NCBI RefSeq assembly: GCF_042453785.1
Contig: NC_091665.1
Location: forward strand, 5,715,501-5,779,500
Length of the DNA: 64,000 nt
Direction: 5' to 3'
Origin: Malus domestica
Taxonomy: Eukaryota; Streptophyta; Magnoliopsida; Rosales; Rosaceae
Notes under the pieces: generated by a model
The model's input: the letters and a program-made list of their open reading frames with translations, nothing else
The model's database searches: none
Told to the model about the DNA's origin: nothing
Shown here: piece after piece, positions 1-12,640 of the stretch
How positions within the stretch are numbered: the stretch's first letter is position 1
How the letters are laid out: the number at the start of each line of letters is the position of its first letter
Made by a program: the position numbers and the translations under genes

Positions 1-181
1 TTGTGCTTGTTGTGGGCTGCGAATGACTCGAGTATCGAGTTGCAGGCGGTGGAGGTCGTGGTGTACCATGGCTGGTCACCTTGAAAACTTACGGCAGCCA
101 TATCGAAAGTTGCGGCAGGCACAAGGCCCTTGTGGCGTTCTTGTTGGGCAAAGAAAGAGAATGAGCTTGGTGTTGGAAATG
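1..181. other. No feature recognised at left edge
   Basis: Short stretch before the first LTR-like repeat. It holds only small open frames without protein-like composition. I see no gene here. Confidence 0.4.
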
Positions 182-1984
182 TGCCCTAAAACCAATCATA
201 TGATGATACTTTACGGACATTTCACATGTTAAACTAATCTAATTTAACTATAAAAGGCAAAGATTATTGTTTGAGCCGTCTCATATAAATGTTATATGCT
301 TAAACGATAAAGTCCAAGGAATATATGATTGGGAGAATGCGATCTAAAGAAGTTAGATTCATGAGACCATTCTTTCGTAGACACATCCTAAACGTTCCTG
401 ATCATAGGATTGCCAATTGGGCATTGACAGTCCGTTAAGATCAGTACGTACTGTGTCTTCTCTCAGGGAGAGTGACTAGTCTCGAGTCATTGGTGTGTGT
501 GACATCAAGACAAGTGCGTAGGTGCTCAATAGAGAATGAGTTCACTAAACACAATCAACGAAGAGTTCTCATATTCATGTCACATGAGAACTCATGGTTG
601 GGATAATGCAAAGTAGTCCTTTGACCTGAGGCATCACAGTTGTCTTGTGGTTAGGTCCTTAATCTTTGATTATGTCAAAGTCACCCCATCGGGGTGTCCA
701 CGGCATCATTGGGGTTAAGCCACTTAGTCATGGAGGCAAGTGAATGCGCAACAAGGGATCTCTAACCTTCAAACCGTTTGAGGGAGAATACTCTATGATA
801 TGATTAAGAATCTTTGGCCAAAGTATGAATGAGATTTAGGAAAGCGTTCCAAATCACATTCAAGGTAATCATATAAGCACACGAATCACATTGGATAGTA
901 GACATGAATAAATAAACTATCAAACCAAACAATGTGGTCAAGAGTATTGTATTAGAGAAAGACCGTATTGCATTTGTAATCCTAAACTGAATAGGTTCTC
1001 CACCTCTTCTGATTAGCTTGGGTAACCATGATATGCTGCTAGGTGTCACTCATGGTTTGTGGAAGCCCTAAACGTGTGTAATCACCAAAGGGAGAATTGA
1101 AAGTAAGTTTCAATTTACAATCGATGTGAAATGGTTTTAATCGCCCACTGCCTCGCTAAAAGGAACCTAATGGATCGTACACCGTGTAAGGTGAAGATTG
1201 AAGAAACAATGGAGATGAGTAAGAATGATTAAATGGTTTAATTATTTATTAATGGCAAGGATTAATTAATATGTTAATTAATCAAACGAATAAGTTCGTT
1301 AAAGACCTCGGGATAGTTTTTGGACCTTAAGGCCCAATGGGCTTCAAACGTCAAGCCCATTGACTTCAGTTGTATGACAACTTAATGACTAAATATTCAC
1401 AATGGCCCAAACAACCCAAATACACCCTAAGGCCGGCCATATTGTTAAGGGTAGTGAACTTGGACTTATTTACAAGTTTGCCACTCAAATGAATAAAGGT
1501 ATAAATATGACTTTATAGCCAAAATTCATTTAGGGTTTGTTTTGGAGAAAATTGGAGAGAACATGTCTCTTCATTTCTCTCTAAAGAGGCCGGCCCCTTG
1601 GAGGGTGCATCTAGCAATCCCACTACTCCAAGGTCACTCATTTCTTCTCCAATCTAACCTTGGTGAAGAGACTTAGAGGTTCTCAATTTTGGGAACTTGG
1701 AGAAACCTTTTCATCCATCCAAATCCATAGATTTAGATGCAAGGAATGAAGGCCCTCTCTTTGGGTGATTAGCCTTTGCTTATGCAAAGAGGAATCTACA
1801 AAGGTATAAATCTCAACTCACTTTGTTTTGAGTTGATTAATGGTTCACCAATCTACTAGGCTTTGAATTTCATGGTTAATGTTTTGTTTTTGAATGCATG
1901 CAAGCATGATTCCGCCTTTTTAATTGTTAAATGCATGCTATAGATGTTATTCAAATGAACATGTTTTCACAAAATTATCCTTCA
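182..1984 (+). repeat. LTR-like repeat, family A copy 1 (5' LTR of an old element)
   Basis: The block begins TGCCCTAAAACC and ends with ATCCTTCA, giving the TG...CA ends of a long terminal repeat. It is directly followed by GTGGTATCAGAGCC, the classic plant primer-binding site complementary to initiator-methionine tRNA, which fixes both the 3' border and the plus orientation. A TATA-like TATAAATATGAC lies near 1500, between two GGCCGGCC palindromes (1431-1438 and 1588-1595). Long stretches match 2162-4056, for example the segment with GACCTGAGGCATC (about 625) and the one with GGGGTTAAGCCACTTAG (about 710). The two copies differ by many substitutions and small indels. No coding frame is visible. 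Confidence 0.7.
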
Positions 1985-2161
1985 AGTGGTATCAGAGCCT
2001 AGGTCTAGTAGTTGGTGAATCCTTTTGGGTTTTGTAGTTCATAGTTTGTGATTTAAAAGTTGTAATTGTTACAAGCTTTATTCTTGTTTCTTTGAATGTA
2101 AATTTTGTTAGAAAATTTGCCATCTCAAATGTTGTAGATGTAGTTCATATGAGCATGAATA
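1985..2161 (+). other. Primer-binding site and remnant internal region between two LTR-like repeats
   Basis: Only about 177 bases separate the two LTR copies. The segment opens with the Met-tRNA primer-binding site TGGTATCAGAGCC (about 1987-1999). It has no reading frame, and no clear polypurine tract precedes the second repeat. The element is therefore either an extremely internal-deleted LTR retrotransposon or two LTRs left by recombination. Confidence 0.65.
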
Positions 2162-4056
2162 TGCCCTGAAAGTCAATCTTTGGAAGAAACCTTTCAGGAC
2201 AAATGAATCGATGTATGGATGATTCTTATACATCAAATGGCAAAGACACGAATTAGGACTATCTCAATAAACGATATATGTCCTAAATAGTGTATCCATG
2301 GACAATGGATCGATTGAAGAAGTAATCTAATGATGTTAGACTACAGAGACCTTCTTCACATAACCAAATGTCCAAAAAGGTTCCTGGTCGTTGGATTGTC
2401 GGAGGGATACTGACAATGCGTAGACCGGTACATACTGTGTCTGCTTCAATTGGAAGGATGGAAAGTCTCATCCCATTCGTGTTGTGACACTAAGACAAGT
2501 ATGTAGGTGCTCATTAGGGGAATGAGTTCACTGAATACAATCGAACGAGAGTACTTGCATGGAGGTCTACTTACATGTCAAGCAAGTAACTCTAATGGTT
2601 GGAAAGATGTAAGTAATCCTTAGACCTGAGGCATCGTCGTTGTCTTGTGGTTAAGTACTTAATCTTTGATTATGTCAAAGTCTCCCCATTCGAGGGTGTC
2701 CACGGCATAATTGGGGTTAAGCCACTTAGTCATGAAGGCAAGTGTATGCGCAACAAGGAATCTCTAATCCTCGATAAGAGAGGAAGAATACTCTAAGATA
2801 TGATTCGGGAATCTTCGGCCGAAGTATCGAGCGTAATAAAGGAAAGCGTTCCTATACGACTCAATTGAATCATATAAGAAGGAATAATCACATTAGGGGT
2901 TTGACATTATATATCCATACCCTAATGATGTGATTGAGAGTATTGTATTAGAGAATGATCGAATTACATTGTAATTCCAACTAAATAGGTTCTCCGAATA
3001 AACTTCTACATTAGCTTGGGTAGCTATGACATATGTTTAGATGTCACTCATAGCTTGTGAGTTCTTCTAGATGATTAAATGTAGTCATCAAAGAAGAAAG
3101 GTGAATTGAAATGAAGTTTCAATTCACTAAGTGATTGAATTAAATTGGATTGGTGCCAATCACCTCACTGCCTTGCTAATTAGAACCTAAAAGATTGTTC
3201 ACCAATACACTATTGTAGTGAGTAACTAATGGATGATGGAAATAATTAATTGGATTAATTAATTGTTGTGATTAATTTAGAAAGTCTAAAGAAATCATAA
3301 AAGCGATAAAGATCGTTTTGGGCTTAAGAAACGTTCGGGTTTAATTAGGCCCATTGGGCCTAAACCCATTGGGCTTTTATTCAAGCATTTGATGACTTGA
3401 AATAATGAAAGCCCAAAGCCCAAACAAACAACAAAGAGGCCGGCCACTTTAAGGTGGAAAGGGTGAGATATTGAGTCAAGTGTTGACTAGGTTTCTTTTG
3501 TCTATATAAGGAACTTTATAAGATATTGTTCATAAGGGTTTTTTGTGTGGTTAAAAACAACAAAGAGGCAAAAGAATATCTCTCTAAAAATCACTGCAAA
3601 GGCCGGCCACCAAAGAGGGTGATTTAGCTAACAATCTTTCACCCTTTTGGTTATTCCTTCATCCTTCTCACTACACTAGTGGGTGAGGATCTTTAGAGGT
3701 TTCCTACTTTGGGAACTTGAAGAGAACCTAGGAGCACTCATTGTAACAAAGTGGAGGAGGCAAGGAAGGAAGCTAGGCTCAAGGAGTTCAAGGAACAAAG
3801 GGCTTAGAGGTGGTCCATCCTTGGTCTCAAGTCTAGATCAAGAGGTATAAGACTAAACCTTCACTTTGTTCTTTTCTCTAAATTTTTATTTGATGCATTA
3901 TATATAAACCTATGAACCTTGAAGGGGATTTGCATGACTATAGCTTTGATAATATGTTATAAATGCTTCCGCTGCTTTCGTATATCAAAATTGTTTTGGA
4001 TATGCATGATAGTCATTTAGAAATCCCATACATGAATCTCATAGTTTTCCCTTCAA
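2162..4056 (+). repeat. LTR-like repeat, family A copy 2 (3' LTR)
   Basis: Second copy of the family A repeat. It starts TGCCCTGAAAGTC and ends TTCCCTTCA. It shares the order of landmarks of copy 1: GACCTGAGGCATC near 2622, GTTAAGCCACTTAGTCATG near 2718, GGCCGGCC at 3438-3445 and 3601-3608, and a TATA-like CTATATAAGG near 3502. The copies differ widely, so the insertion is old. The flanks (before 182 and after 4056) do not show a matching 5-bp duplication. Confidence 0.65.
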
Positions 4057-4080
4057 GCACCACGAAGGATGTCAAAAGAG

Positions 4081-4260
4081 AAGTAATAAGTGGTGCGTGG
4101 ATAGCACACCCCTAAATTAATTATTATTAACATTTACACATTTTCAATTCACCCTAAAATTAATAAGGGTGTGTGAGAAGTAATAAGTGGTGCGTGGATA
4201 GCACACCCCTAAATTAATTATTATTAACATTTACACATTTTCAATTCACCCTAAAAACAC
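4081..4260. repeat. 97-bp tandem duplication
   Basis: The sequence beginning AAGTAATAAGTGGTGCG at 4081 recurs at 4178, a period of 97 bases, and stays nearly identical through TTCAATTCACCCTAAAA. It sits between the family A repeat and the foldback element. No coding capacity is visible. Confidence 0.8.
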
Positions 4261-4864
4261 TATTCACAAGTGTTTGCAGGGTTTTATAAATTCCAATGGC
4301 GATATAACCATTGTAAAATCATAGGGGATGTGATAACGAGTGTTTTCATATTTTTAAAAATTCATAAAATTAATTAACAAGCGAAAAAATTGTGTAAATT
4401 TATGGAAACGCTTATGGTCACATCCATTATGCTTTGATGATGATTAGATCATCAATTAGAGTTTTTAAAGTTTTTCCTTTGACTTCTAATTTTTTTTTAA
4501 ATATATAATTAATTTACAATTGTGAAAATTGTGAAAAATTACGGAAACGCACATAATGACAACAGTTACAACTTTCATGAAGAATTTTTCTCCAAATCTC
4601 GACACAAAAATCAATTTTCATTACTGACAAACCCTAAATTTTCATCACCGAAAAGCATTTTTAGGAGTTTTTTATTTTTTTTATTTTACTTTTCAAAACA
4701 TAATCTTCTAGTGGATTGAAAAAGATGAATAGTTTGGATCGTTCACATCACATTCCAATTTTACGATTAGTGCAATTGTTGCTCGATGTTTATAAACTCT
4801 GTAGACACTATAGAACATCGAGCAATATTTGCACTACCCTTAAAAATCAAAAAATATTGTCAGC

Positions 4865-6320
4865 TGTGACAACCCGTCTCCAATTTTACGATGTAATAAA
4901 TTTTTAAAAAGTGAATTGACAAAAATGCCCTTGAGATGAGGTTGTTGACTTTCGTTGATCCTCTCTTGGTGAACTGTGTGAGCTACTATTTTACCGTAGT
5001 CTCGAAGTACTCAACAATACGAACTCATAGGCACAAGAAGAATCAAAATTGGAGTTACGGTTAAAATTTTACTAAACTACGAACATGGAGGCATTTTGGT
5101 AATTTCGGATATTTTCTATTTTGTTCTGTGGTGACATTGCTTTGTGAGCCAGTAGGGCCCACAGCCCATTCTCTCCCTATTTCCCCGTGTTTCCTGATCT
5201 CCCGGGTCTCTCATCTGTCACATCTCTAATTCCTCATTCCCTTTCTCTTCTTTCTCTCAACTCTCTCTCCCCGCACAGAAGGTGTAAGAAGATGGTCATT
5301 CATCACCACCCTAGAGAGTTCTCAAGCAACCATCATTAACCTCTCTCTATCTCGGACACTCTCCTTCACTCTTAGGCTCTCCCTCTCGAGCTCTCTTGCT
5401 GCACTCACTGCACAGAGGCAGTAAGCTAACCAGCGTGACCACCATCACCATTTCATGGTGGAAAAATGGTATAGCCACCCTCACTTGTTATTTTTCACGA
5501 CAACTTTCAACAATACACAACCAAGGTAATTTTGGAACCCCCCAACCTCATATCTTTCTTATTTTGATCCCCTGGTGATGTTTCTAATCTTAAATAGGAG
5601 ATTTGTGGGTGAATTAATGCAAATCACATATCGGGGAAGGATTTTCCCCAGATTCCTAGAAAATGAATTGTGGCTGTTTGACCACTTTCACACCCCTTTT
5701 TTTACTATCTTCGGTCTCCGTTGAGCCTTCATTTTGGTATAAACCTGTTCCTTACATTCCTAACTTCATTTTAACATTTGAATCACCGAATTTGGTTAAG
5801 AATTGAGCTTGATATGAGCTCTGGAAGTCGGACCAAAAACCTGCAAAACGTAGGCCTTCACGAGGAAGGTGAGTATCATCGTACTCGCAGGCGCATGGGA
5901 AGCACAACGTGGTTGGCGCGTGTGACACGTGGCTGTCTGTGCAGCCACCTTGTGGCAGCGCGTGGAGGAACCTGAGATCCCTCCTTAGGTTTCTCGACGT
6001 GCAGAATCTAAATCCGCCGTCCGTTTTTCGAAATTCAACTGTTTTAAAATAGTTACTTTATTAGCCGTCCTTTGTACAAAAAATGAGTTTATACGTTAGT
6101 GTGTTATATATTTACGTTAATGGCTTTATTTTTAGGTGAAATGCATCACAAGGATCTTTGAAGCCCGCGAGGTGGGTTCGACCCGACGACATGATCTGTG
6201 AATGGATCTTTTCTTTGATATATGCATATATATATATATATATATGTGTATATATATATATATATGTGTATATATATATATATATGTGTATATATATATA
6301 TATGTGTGTATATATATATA

Positions 6321-6372
<52 letters not shown>

Positions 6373-7383
6373 TGTTTAGTTTCCATATATACATTTAATA
6401 ATGAATTTTCTATACGAGTGCCGTAGTTAAATTAACATTTATAGGTAATGATGTAACAAAGAGAATTAGAAAATCATTATGAATCTTACAGGATGCCTTA
6501 GCTTAAGTTACGGTGATGAATAATGTTATGTTGACCATAATTATCGAATCATTGTGGCATGACTATATTTGTGTTAACTGCTCATCATTTGATGCACCGA
6601 TGTTGGTACTCGTTCGGGCAGGGCCAGTCTTTCACATGTATGTGCACATCGCACTGTACGCTCATTTTGGATCCATTGTAGGTGCCAATCCTGTCCTAGA
6701 TTGCTATAGGCAATTAGGACTCGTATGTGCTGCGCATAGCGCCAGCCTTCACATGATTGTAGTACTAGAGCGTATATCATTGTTACACCCAGTCTTATTC
6801 ATGTCAGAATACCTCTACATGAACTTGTGTGTCAACAGGTGTCGATGAATACTCGATATGAGATGTTTGCTTATGCAAGATTATGTTGATTACAGACGTC
6901 ATGCATTTACTTATGAAATATTATGCCGTATTGAATTCTTGAGCTAATGCAGGCTATAGTAAATACTTTCTTACTATAAGTAATATGTATATTTTGGAAA
7001 CTATACTTGATTTACGGCGATGGATTATTATGTTTTCGAAAAGATTTTTACGAAACTTTATTTTTAAGCCCACTCACCCTTGTTTTTCGCCCCTCCAGGT
7101 TTAGTAGCTGAGCTTTCATATCGACGAGGATTCTTGATAAATCTTGGTATTGGAGATTACCTGCAATGGTATAATTCTCATCCTACTTTACTATACTTTA
7201 CTTATCACATGTGAAATGGGCTCATTCCCACTCACCAACGCACTCTTAAAATTAGGCATTTTTAGGTTTAAATTTATTCATAGGTTCCACTACATTACAC
7301 CTTATGGCTTTATGACCTTCCAGGTGTCGGCCAGCACAGCTTGATTCGGAGTCCAAGTGGACATTCCAGGTTGGAGCGTGTCA
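4865..7383 (+). mobile_element. Solo LTR, Gypsy-type
   Basis: The element begins TGTGACAACCCGTC and ends GGAGCGTGTCA, so it has TG...CA termini. It is flanked by TCAGC (4860-4864) and TCAAC (7384-7388), a 4-of-5 match to a 5-bp target duplication. The same terminal pattern is seen in the reverse-oriented solo LTR at 42826-43733. It contains a long compound (TA)n/(TG)n microsatellite. The 870 bases before its 3' end match, in inverted orientation, 7766-8700. No polyprotein is present, so it is a solo LTR left by recombination. The family assignment is an inference. Confidence 0.6.
6220..6375. repeat. Compound TA/TG microsatellite
   Basis: About 150 bases of alternating TA tracts interrupted at regular spacing by TGTGTA. 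It lies inside the solo LTR. Its perfect alternation produces open frames on both strands that are not genes. Confidence 0.95.
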
Positions 7384-7765
7384 TCAACAATCCAAAAAAC
7401 CATTCATTTTATTCAATCCACTAAAAGATTATTTAAAAAAAAAAAAAAAACACCCAAAAACCTTTTCTGCAGATGAAATATTAAAGAGTAAAAGTAAATG
7501 ATAATCAAAAAGTTAGAGTTTGTCATTATGTTTTTTCGATTCTGGTGTCGATATTTAGAGCTGATTCCTTTACAAACGTTGTAGAGTTATTACAAGCGTT
7601 TTCATAATATTTTTATATTTTTTACAATTGTAAATTAATTTTTTTACACTTAAAAAAAATGGAAATCTTAGTAAAAACACTATTCATAAAGTTTCGGTAG
7701 TTTCAAAAATCCATATCACCATCTAATCATAATCAAAGCTTAGAGGAAGTGATCTCAAGTATCTT

Positions 7766-9920
7766 TGACACACTCATACATGGAATGTCTATCTAGACTC
7801 CGAATTGAGCTGTGCTAGCTGACACCAGGAAGGTGATGAAGCCATAAAGTGTAGTGATGTGGAAAAATGTGAATAAATTTAAACATAAAAGTGCCTAAAT
7901 ATAAGAGTGCAGTAGTGAGCGGGAATAAACCCATTTCACATATGACGTCAGCTCATACGTAAAGTACAACAGGGTAGATTGAGAATTATACCATCAAAGG
8001 TAAACTTCTATACCAAGATTTGTCAAGAATCCTCGTTGATACGAAATTCAGCTACTAAAACCTAGATGGGCGAAAAACAAAGGTGAGTGGGCCTAAAAAT
8101 AAAGTTTTGTAAAAATCTTTTTGAAAATGTAATAACCTCTTGTCGTAAAATAAGTATAGTTTCTACATATAACAAAGTACATATAGTATGAAAGTACTTA
8201 CCGTAGCCAGCAATATCTCAAGAATTCAATTCGTCACAATATTTCGTAAATAAACACCTAACGTCCGATAATCACATAATCTCGCATAAATAAATATATC
8301 ATATAGAGTGCTCATCGACATATGATGACACACGAGTTCATACAGAGATATTCTGACGTGAACAGGACTGAGTGTAATAATGATATACGCTTTAGTATTA
8401 CAATCACGTGAAGACTAGCGCTATGCGCATCACATACGGGCCCTAATTGCCTATACCAATCTAGGACAGGACTGGAACCTACAATGGATCCAAAGTGAGT
8501 GTGCAGTACGATGTGAATATACACGTGAAAGATTGGCCTTGGCCCCGGGCGAGTACTAACATCAGTGCAGCACACGATGAGCAGATAACGTAAATATGAT
8601 CATGCAACGGTAAATCGATAATTCTAGTAAACATAACTCCATTCATGGTTGCAAATATAGTTAAGGCATCCCATAATAGTATGCATACATGTGCATCCCG
8701 CAAGATTCAGAATAATTTCATAATTCTCAACATTACAACCTTTCTTATAAACGAATTTAATTATGGCAATCATGTAGAAAATTCATTATTAAATATATAT
8801 GTGAAAACTAAACAAATATATATATACACACACACTATATAAAAGAAAAGACTCACTCACAAATACTTGCGAGGTATGTGAAAACTAAACAAATATATAT
8901 ACTATATAAAAGAAAACACTTGCTCACAAACACTTACGAGTTCGCATCCGTTCGAACTAGGAAGGCTAGAGTCTCCAATAGTAATTGCATTTAAGCATAA
9001 TATTGGGACTCATTAGTAAAAGTCAACAAAAATGATTAAATTTAGGAAAACGGAGCGCTGATTTGGAATCAAGGCGTCGAAATACCCTAAGAGAGGTCAC
9101 ATGTAAATTTCGTAAAAAGTCAACGAAAAAATCAACAGTCAACCCTAAGAAGTCAACTGAGACGCCAAACCGGTCAACTATGTTAAAACTTCGGAATTTC
9201 ACTAAACGGATGTCAAAAAGGGACTCAAGGCTTCGAAATTAGCCTAGAACGATTTTCGAGAAAATTTCGTAAAAGTCAACATAAGGATATTCCATATCCA
9301 TTTTCGAAAATGGTCGGATTTGATCTTAGGTTTATATCCGGATCTAGGTCGCATATCTAAGCTTTTTTTCTTTTTTTTCTCGGGTCGGGTTGACCCATTT
9401 GGGCTTGCTGATCGGCCGAACCCAACGAAACTTCCCGAGCTCTACTCGAGCTCAATTTTTAACCATTTCACTACAAAGTTAAACCAAAATCAAGATAAAA
9501 AGACGAGGGAGTCAAATCTACCTTACCCAAGCAAAATAGGTGGTCAGAGAGGTATGAAAATCGCCTGCAAAAAATCACGGCTCTCGTAGGAAAACTGAGG
9601 GAAGTCTCCCCAAGTTGATCTCTGTACCAAAATCCCCACTAAAGACCTTAGAAAAGCTAGAAACATATACCAAAACATGATCCAAGAAGTTTTGGATGGT
9701 TTTTGGAACTTACCATCGTCGAAAATTTGAAAACTTGCCAGAGGAAAATATGAACAGTACTGGTGCCACTGTGTAGAGAAAGAAGGAGAAAGAGAAAGAG
9801 AGAGTGATTGCGTTCCAGAGCTTGGGGTTTGTGACGTAGTGGTCAGGTGGTGTACGGTGGTGGTGAGGTTCACTGAAGCGCCGAGGGCGTGATGTTGTGT
9901 CATTGTTATGTTGTTGCAAT
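7766..9920 (-). mobile_element. Second Gypsy-type LTR in inverted orientation, 5' end truncated
   Basis: On the minus strand this block ends with GAGTGTGTCA at 7766, the same 3' end type as the solo LTR next to it. Over roughly 7766-8700 it is the inverted copy of 6510-7383. Both arms read through the same segment, which would encode FGSIVGxxPVLDxYRQLG if translated. Further out (9540-9920) it carries a purine-rich leader-like stretch. The matching LTR start is not found, so the outer end is approximate. Confidence 0.5.
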
Positions 9921-11376
9921 GGAGGAATACAAGAAAGGTACTAAGTCACTCATGTATCTTATCATGCAATGTATAAAGTGTAAAATATTGTACTAATTCA
10001 TTATATATAAATGATTATGGTGTGTTTAAACTTCTTTCATTAATCACTACATATTTACTACACTCACAATGTTTGCCTCACTATATAATCAACTTAAATC
10101 AGTTAAATCCATCATGCAATGCATTTCCTTCCAATTTTTTGTGATAAACTAATAGATAATTGACTAAATAAACATCCTGCAAAGTTTCAATAAAAATTTC
10201 CAAGTTTTTATTACAATTTCCGTGGTTTTTATTGAATTTTTATCGATGTAGATAATATCCCGATATTTCCATCGAAATTTCCGTGTTTTTGGACTACCGA
10301 TATTTCTGATATCATCGATATTTTAGACCTTGGTTTAGTTTCATAAGGTGTTACAATCCTTCATCCAATATATAAAAAGTAGACAACTGAAACTTAGCCA
10401 CCCACGTGGCCAAACCAGATGGTGGGAATTGGGGGCGGGAAGTTAAATATTTCGCCTGGATTCATTTTCTGGAAGTATATTAAGGCTCTTTGTGAGACGG
10501 TTGGTATTCCCCATGGCAGATGTTGGTTGTCCGAGAAGGTCGTGTTTTTTTAGGCCTTGGCTGTTGAGGACTTTCAATTATGTTGTGTCCTCTAGTTTGC
10601 AGCCTCAGATAAAGAGCCATAATTTGGATCCATCATTTCATTTTCCTAGGGGTCTGCACACCACCTTCCGCCTCTATTTTTTGGTGGTGCTCAAAACATT
10701 ATTTTAGCATCCCTCCATCTTCAACCCCTTTTCCATATTTCATGACATATACTGTTTCACTTTCCTCATGGCTCAAAAATCTCAGCTCAATGCTAGTTCA
10801 TCCAGCAATTCTAGATCTTTCTCTAATCCTAGGCTTCCCTCCTGGGTTAACCCATTCCCTAGGTGAAGACCCTATTGTGGTGGAAACTGCTAGCTGTACT
10901 TTCACCATGGAACATGGTATAACTAGGGGTTCAGATGAACCAAATCTCCACTACCAATGTGTATCATATGAAGTGTATAGTTCTTATGTATAAAATGTTT
11001 GGGAAACCGTGGAAGCACACGTCATGAAGAGGGAGCTTGCTATTTATCTTGCCCCGAACACTGGGGTCGGCAAAATAAATGACTCTGTGTCCAGCGCACA
11101 AGTAAAAATGAAAATAAAACGAAAAAAAAAACTAAACTTTTCTTATAAAAATAATTTCAAAATCCTTACAGGTTTTACAAATCAAATCCTTAAATCTCTT
11201 CTATAACACAACTTCAGCTTGTCTAGCACTTGTCTTGCCAAATAATTCATCTGAAAAATATAAAGGCGAGGGGTGAGCAACAACCACCGTCTCCCAGTGA
11301 ATAGAATATATGATATGTCAGTCAAGCGATGTCGTGTTACGCAGTCTAGAAAATACAATAATAATATCCAAGCTTT
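9921..11376. other. Repeat-like DNA without a recognisable gene
   Basis: About 10150-10330 holds a dispersed-repeat-like motif with repeated CGATATTTC/TCGAAATTTCC blocks. 10390-11210 contains several short open frames, for example one starting at 10771 that reads MAQKSQLNASSSSNSRSF and stops after about 32 codons. None has a recognisable domain or intron signals. I cannot assign a gene. Confidence 0.4.
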
Positions 11377-11416
11377 AGCCATGTAATTCCATATCACTCC
11401 ATGGAATTACATGGCT
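11377..11416. repeat. 16-bp perfect inverted repeat
   Basis: AGCCATGTAATTCCAT at 11377-11392 is followed by an 8-base spacer and its exact reverse complement at 11401-11416. It lies at the left border of a minus-strand retroelement remnant and may mark a rearrangement junction. Confidence 0.85.
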
Positions 11417-12640
11417 ATCCTTGTCCTTGTCGAGACACCATTTGAGAGAAACGACATCGCCTATCCTTGTCCTGCTTCGGGACACCTCGTTTAGGGTACA
11501 CTGCAAGAGCTGACTCACCAAGATAAGCTATTGTGCAAGGGTGCTTGTGAGTTCTGCAACCTGTCGAGATAGGTGTTGTTTGCTATTTCGAGTGAATGAA
11601 CTTATATGGTAGACGCTTACTTGAGTTATGGAAGTGTAATGGACTCCGGATGCAAAGCTTGAGCCAGGGTGGGTTTAATCTGTAACAAGGTAGGGTGAAA
11701 ATACCTTTGGTTCATCCGTCAACCTTGGGATCTAGATCTGGGCTGGTTGAACTGTTATGGGATCATGCTTGACCGTCTAGAGGGCTGCGGAAACAGGTCA
11801 GGTGCATGGGCGTTGGGTAGCCTCGGTTAGCGCGACTTAGGCTGCCTCGATCTGGGCAGTTCGCATCCAAGTGACAGTGGCAGAGGACAAAGGCTATTGC
11901 CGAAGGTGAGCAGCTGCTTGGGTTTACGCTTGCTAGCTGCTTGCACCGTGGGCCTCCTGCCCTAAGGCTTTCTCACATTGAGTGGAGGCTACCTCGTGGG
12001 CCATTACAGTAGCGACTACCGCTGCTGGTATAACCACAGTACCTTGTGGTGGCAAAAGTGCAGTTTTACCGTGGTAAGCCTCGAGAAGCCACGTCGTAGA
12101 GCCACATCGCGATCTCTATCGGTTGGTCCATATCCTTCAATGTATGAGGTCCTATTGGTTGTAGTTTCTGAATTTCCTGCCATCGTGGTCGTGGATCTAT
12201 GAATGAGGAAGTTGAAAGCGATAGTCTTCTTCGAGCCTTTGAATCGAAGCTCTCAATAAAGCACTAATTTGTGGATGAAAATTTCCGCATTTCCTGGATT
12301 GATGAATTTGCACCTGCAAAATAATAACAGTTAAGATTAAGGCCAAAAGCCTCACACACTCACAATGAATGAGGATGAGGGGCTTTGGCCGAAGAATCTC
12401 TGATGCCAAAGTTAAAATTCTAAAAAGAATGTGTTTGAATGTTTGTGGGAAGAAAAAAGCCTCTCTAAGGATAGCTAAAGCTTACTGAATTTTGGAAATA
12501 AATGGAGTATTTATAAGAGAGGAAGAAGAAGTGGGCCGGCCCTCTAGGGTTTAGGGGTGGCCGGCCTTAGGTGGTATTTTGGGTGGAATATTCTAAGATA
12601 TTTGTGTAAATAAATATCTTACAATAAATAGGTAAATATC
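11417..12640 (-). mobile_element. Non-autonomous LTR-element remnant with gag-like N-terminus
   Basis: Read on the minus strand there is a TATA box (TTATAAATACTCC, about 12513) flanked upstream by two GGCCGGCC palindromes (12534-12541, 12559-12566). Next comes a leader and then an ATG at 12183 opening MAGNSETTTNRTSYIEGYG. This frame resembles MVGNSKTTTNDTPYVPEY of the plus-strand element at 34873. Further downstream both share a KVFSPY / QIFSPHF-like segment next to DLTH. The frame soon hits stops, and no protease, integrase or reverse transcriptase is seen. I infer a degenerate gag-only element; its LTR borders are not defined. Confidence 0.45.

Larger units (their letters stand above)
4261..7765. 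mobile_element. Foldback-type element with inverted arms, split by a solo LTR
   Basis: The left arm (about 4425-4760) and the reverse complement of the right arm (about 7389-7760) align in order. Shared landmarks are ATGATTAGAT, TTAATTTACAATTGT, GAAAACGC/GGAAACGC and TAGTGGATTGAA. The arms are therefore inverted copies of a few hundred bases. A second small hairpin lies at the tip (GCTCGATGTTT / AACATCGAGC, about 4782-4826). The solo LTR at 4865-7383 is inserted between the arms. I see no transposase, so this is a non-autonomous foldback or long-TIR MITE. The outer ends are approximate. Confidence 0.5.

Noticed and set aside
6132..6426. Long open frames on both strands encoding (IY)n or (YI)n repeats
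   Set aside because: They are pure products of a TA/TG microsatellite.
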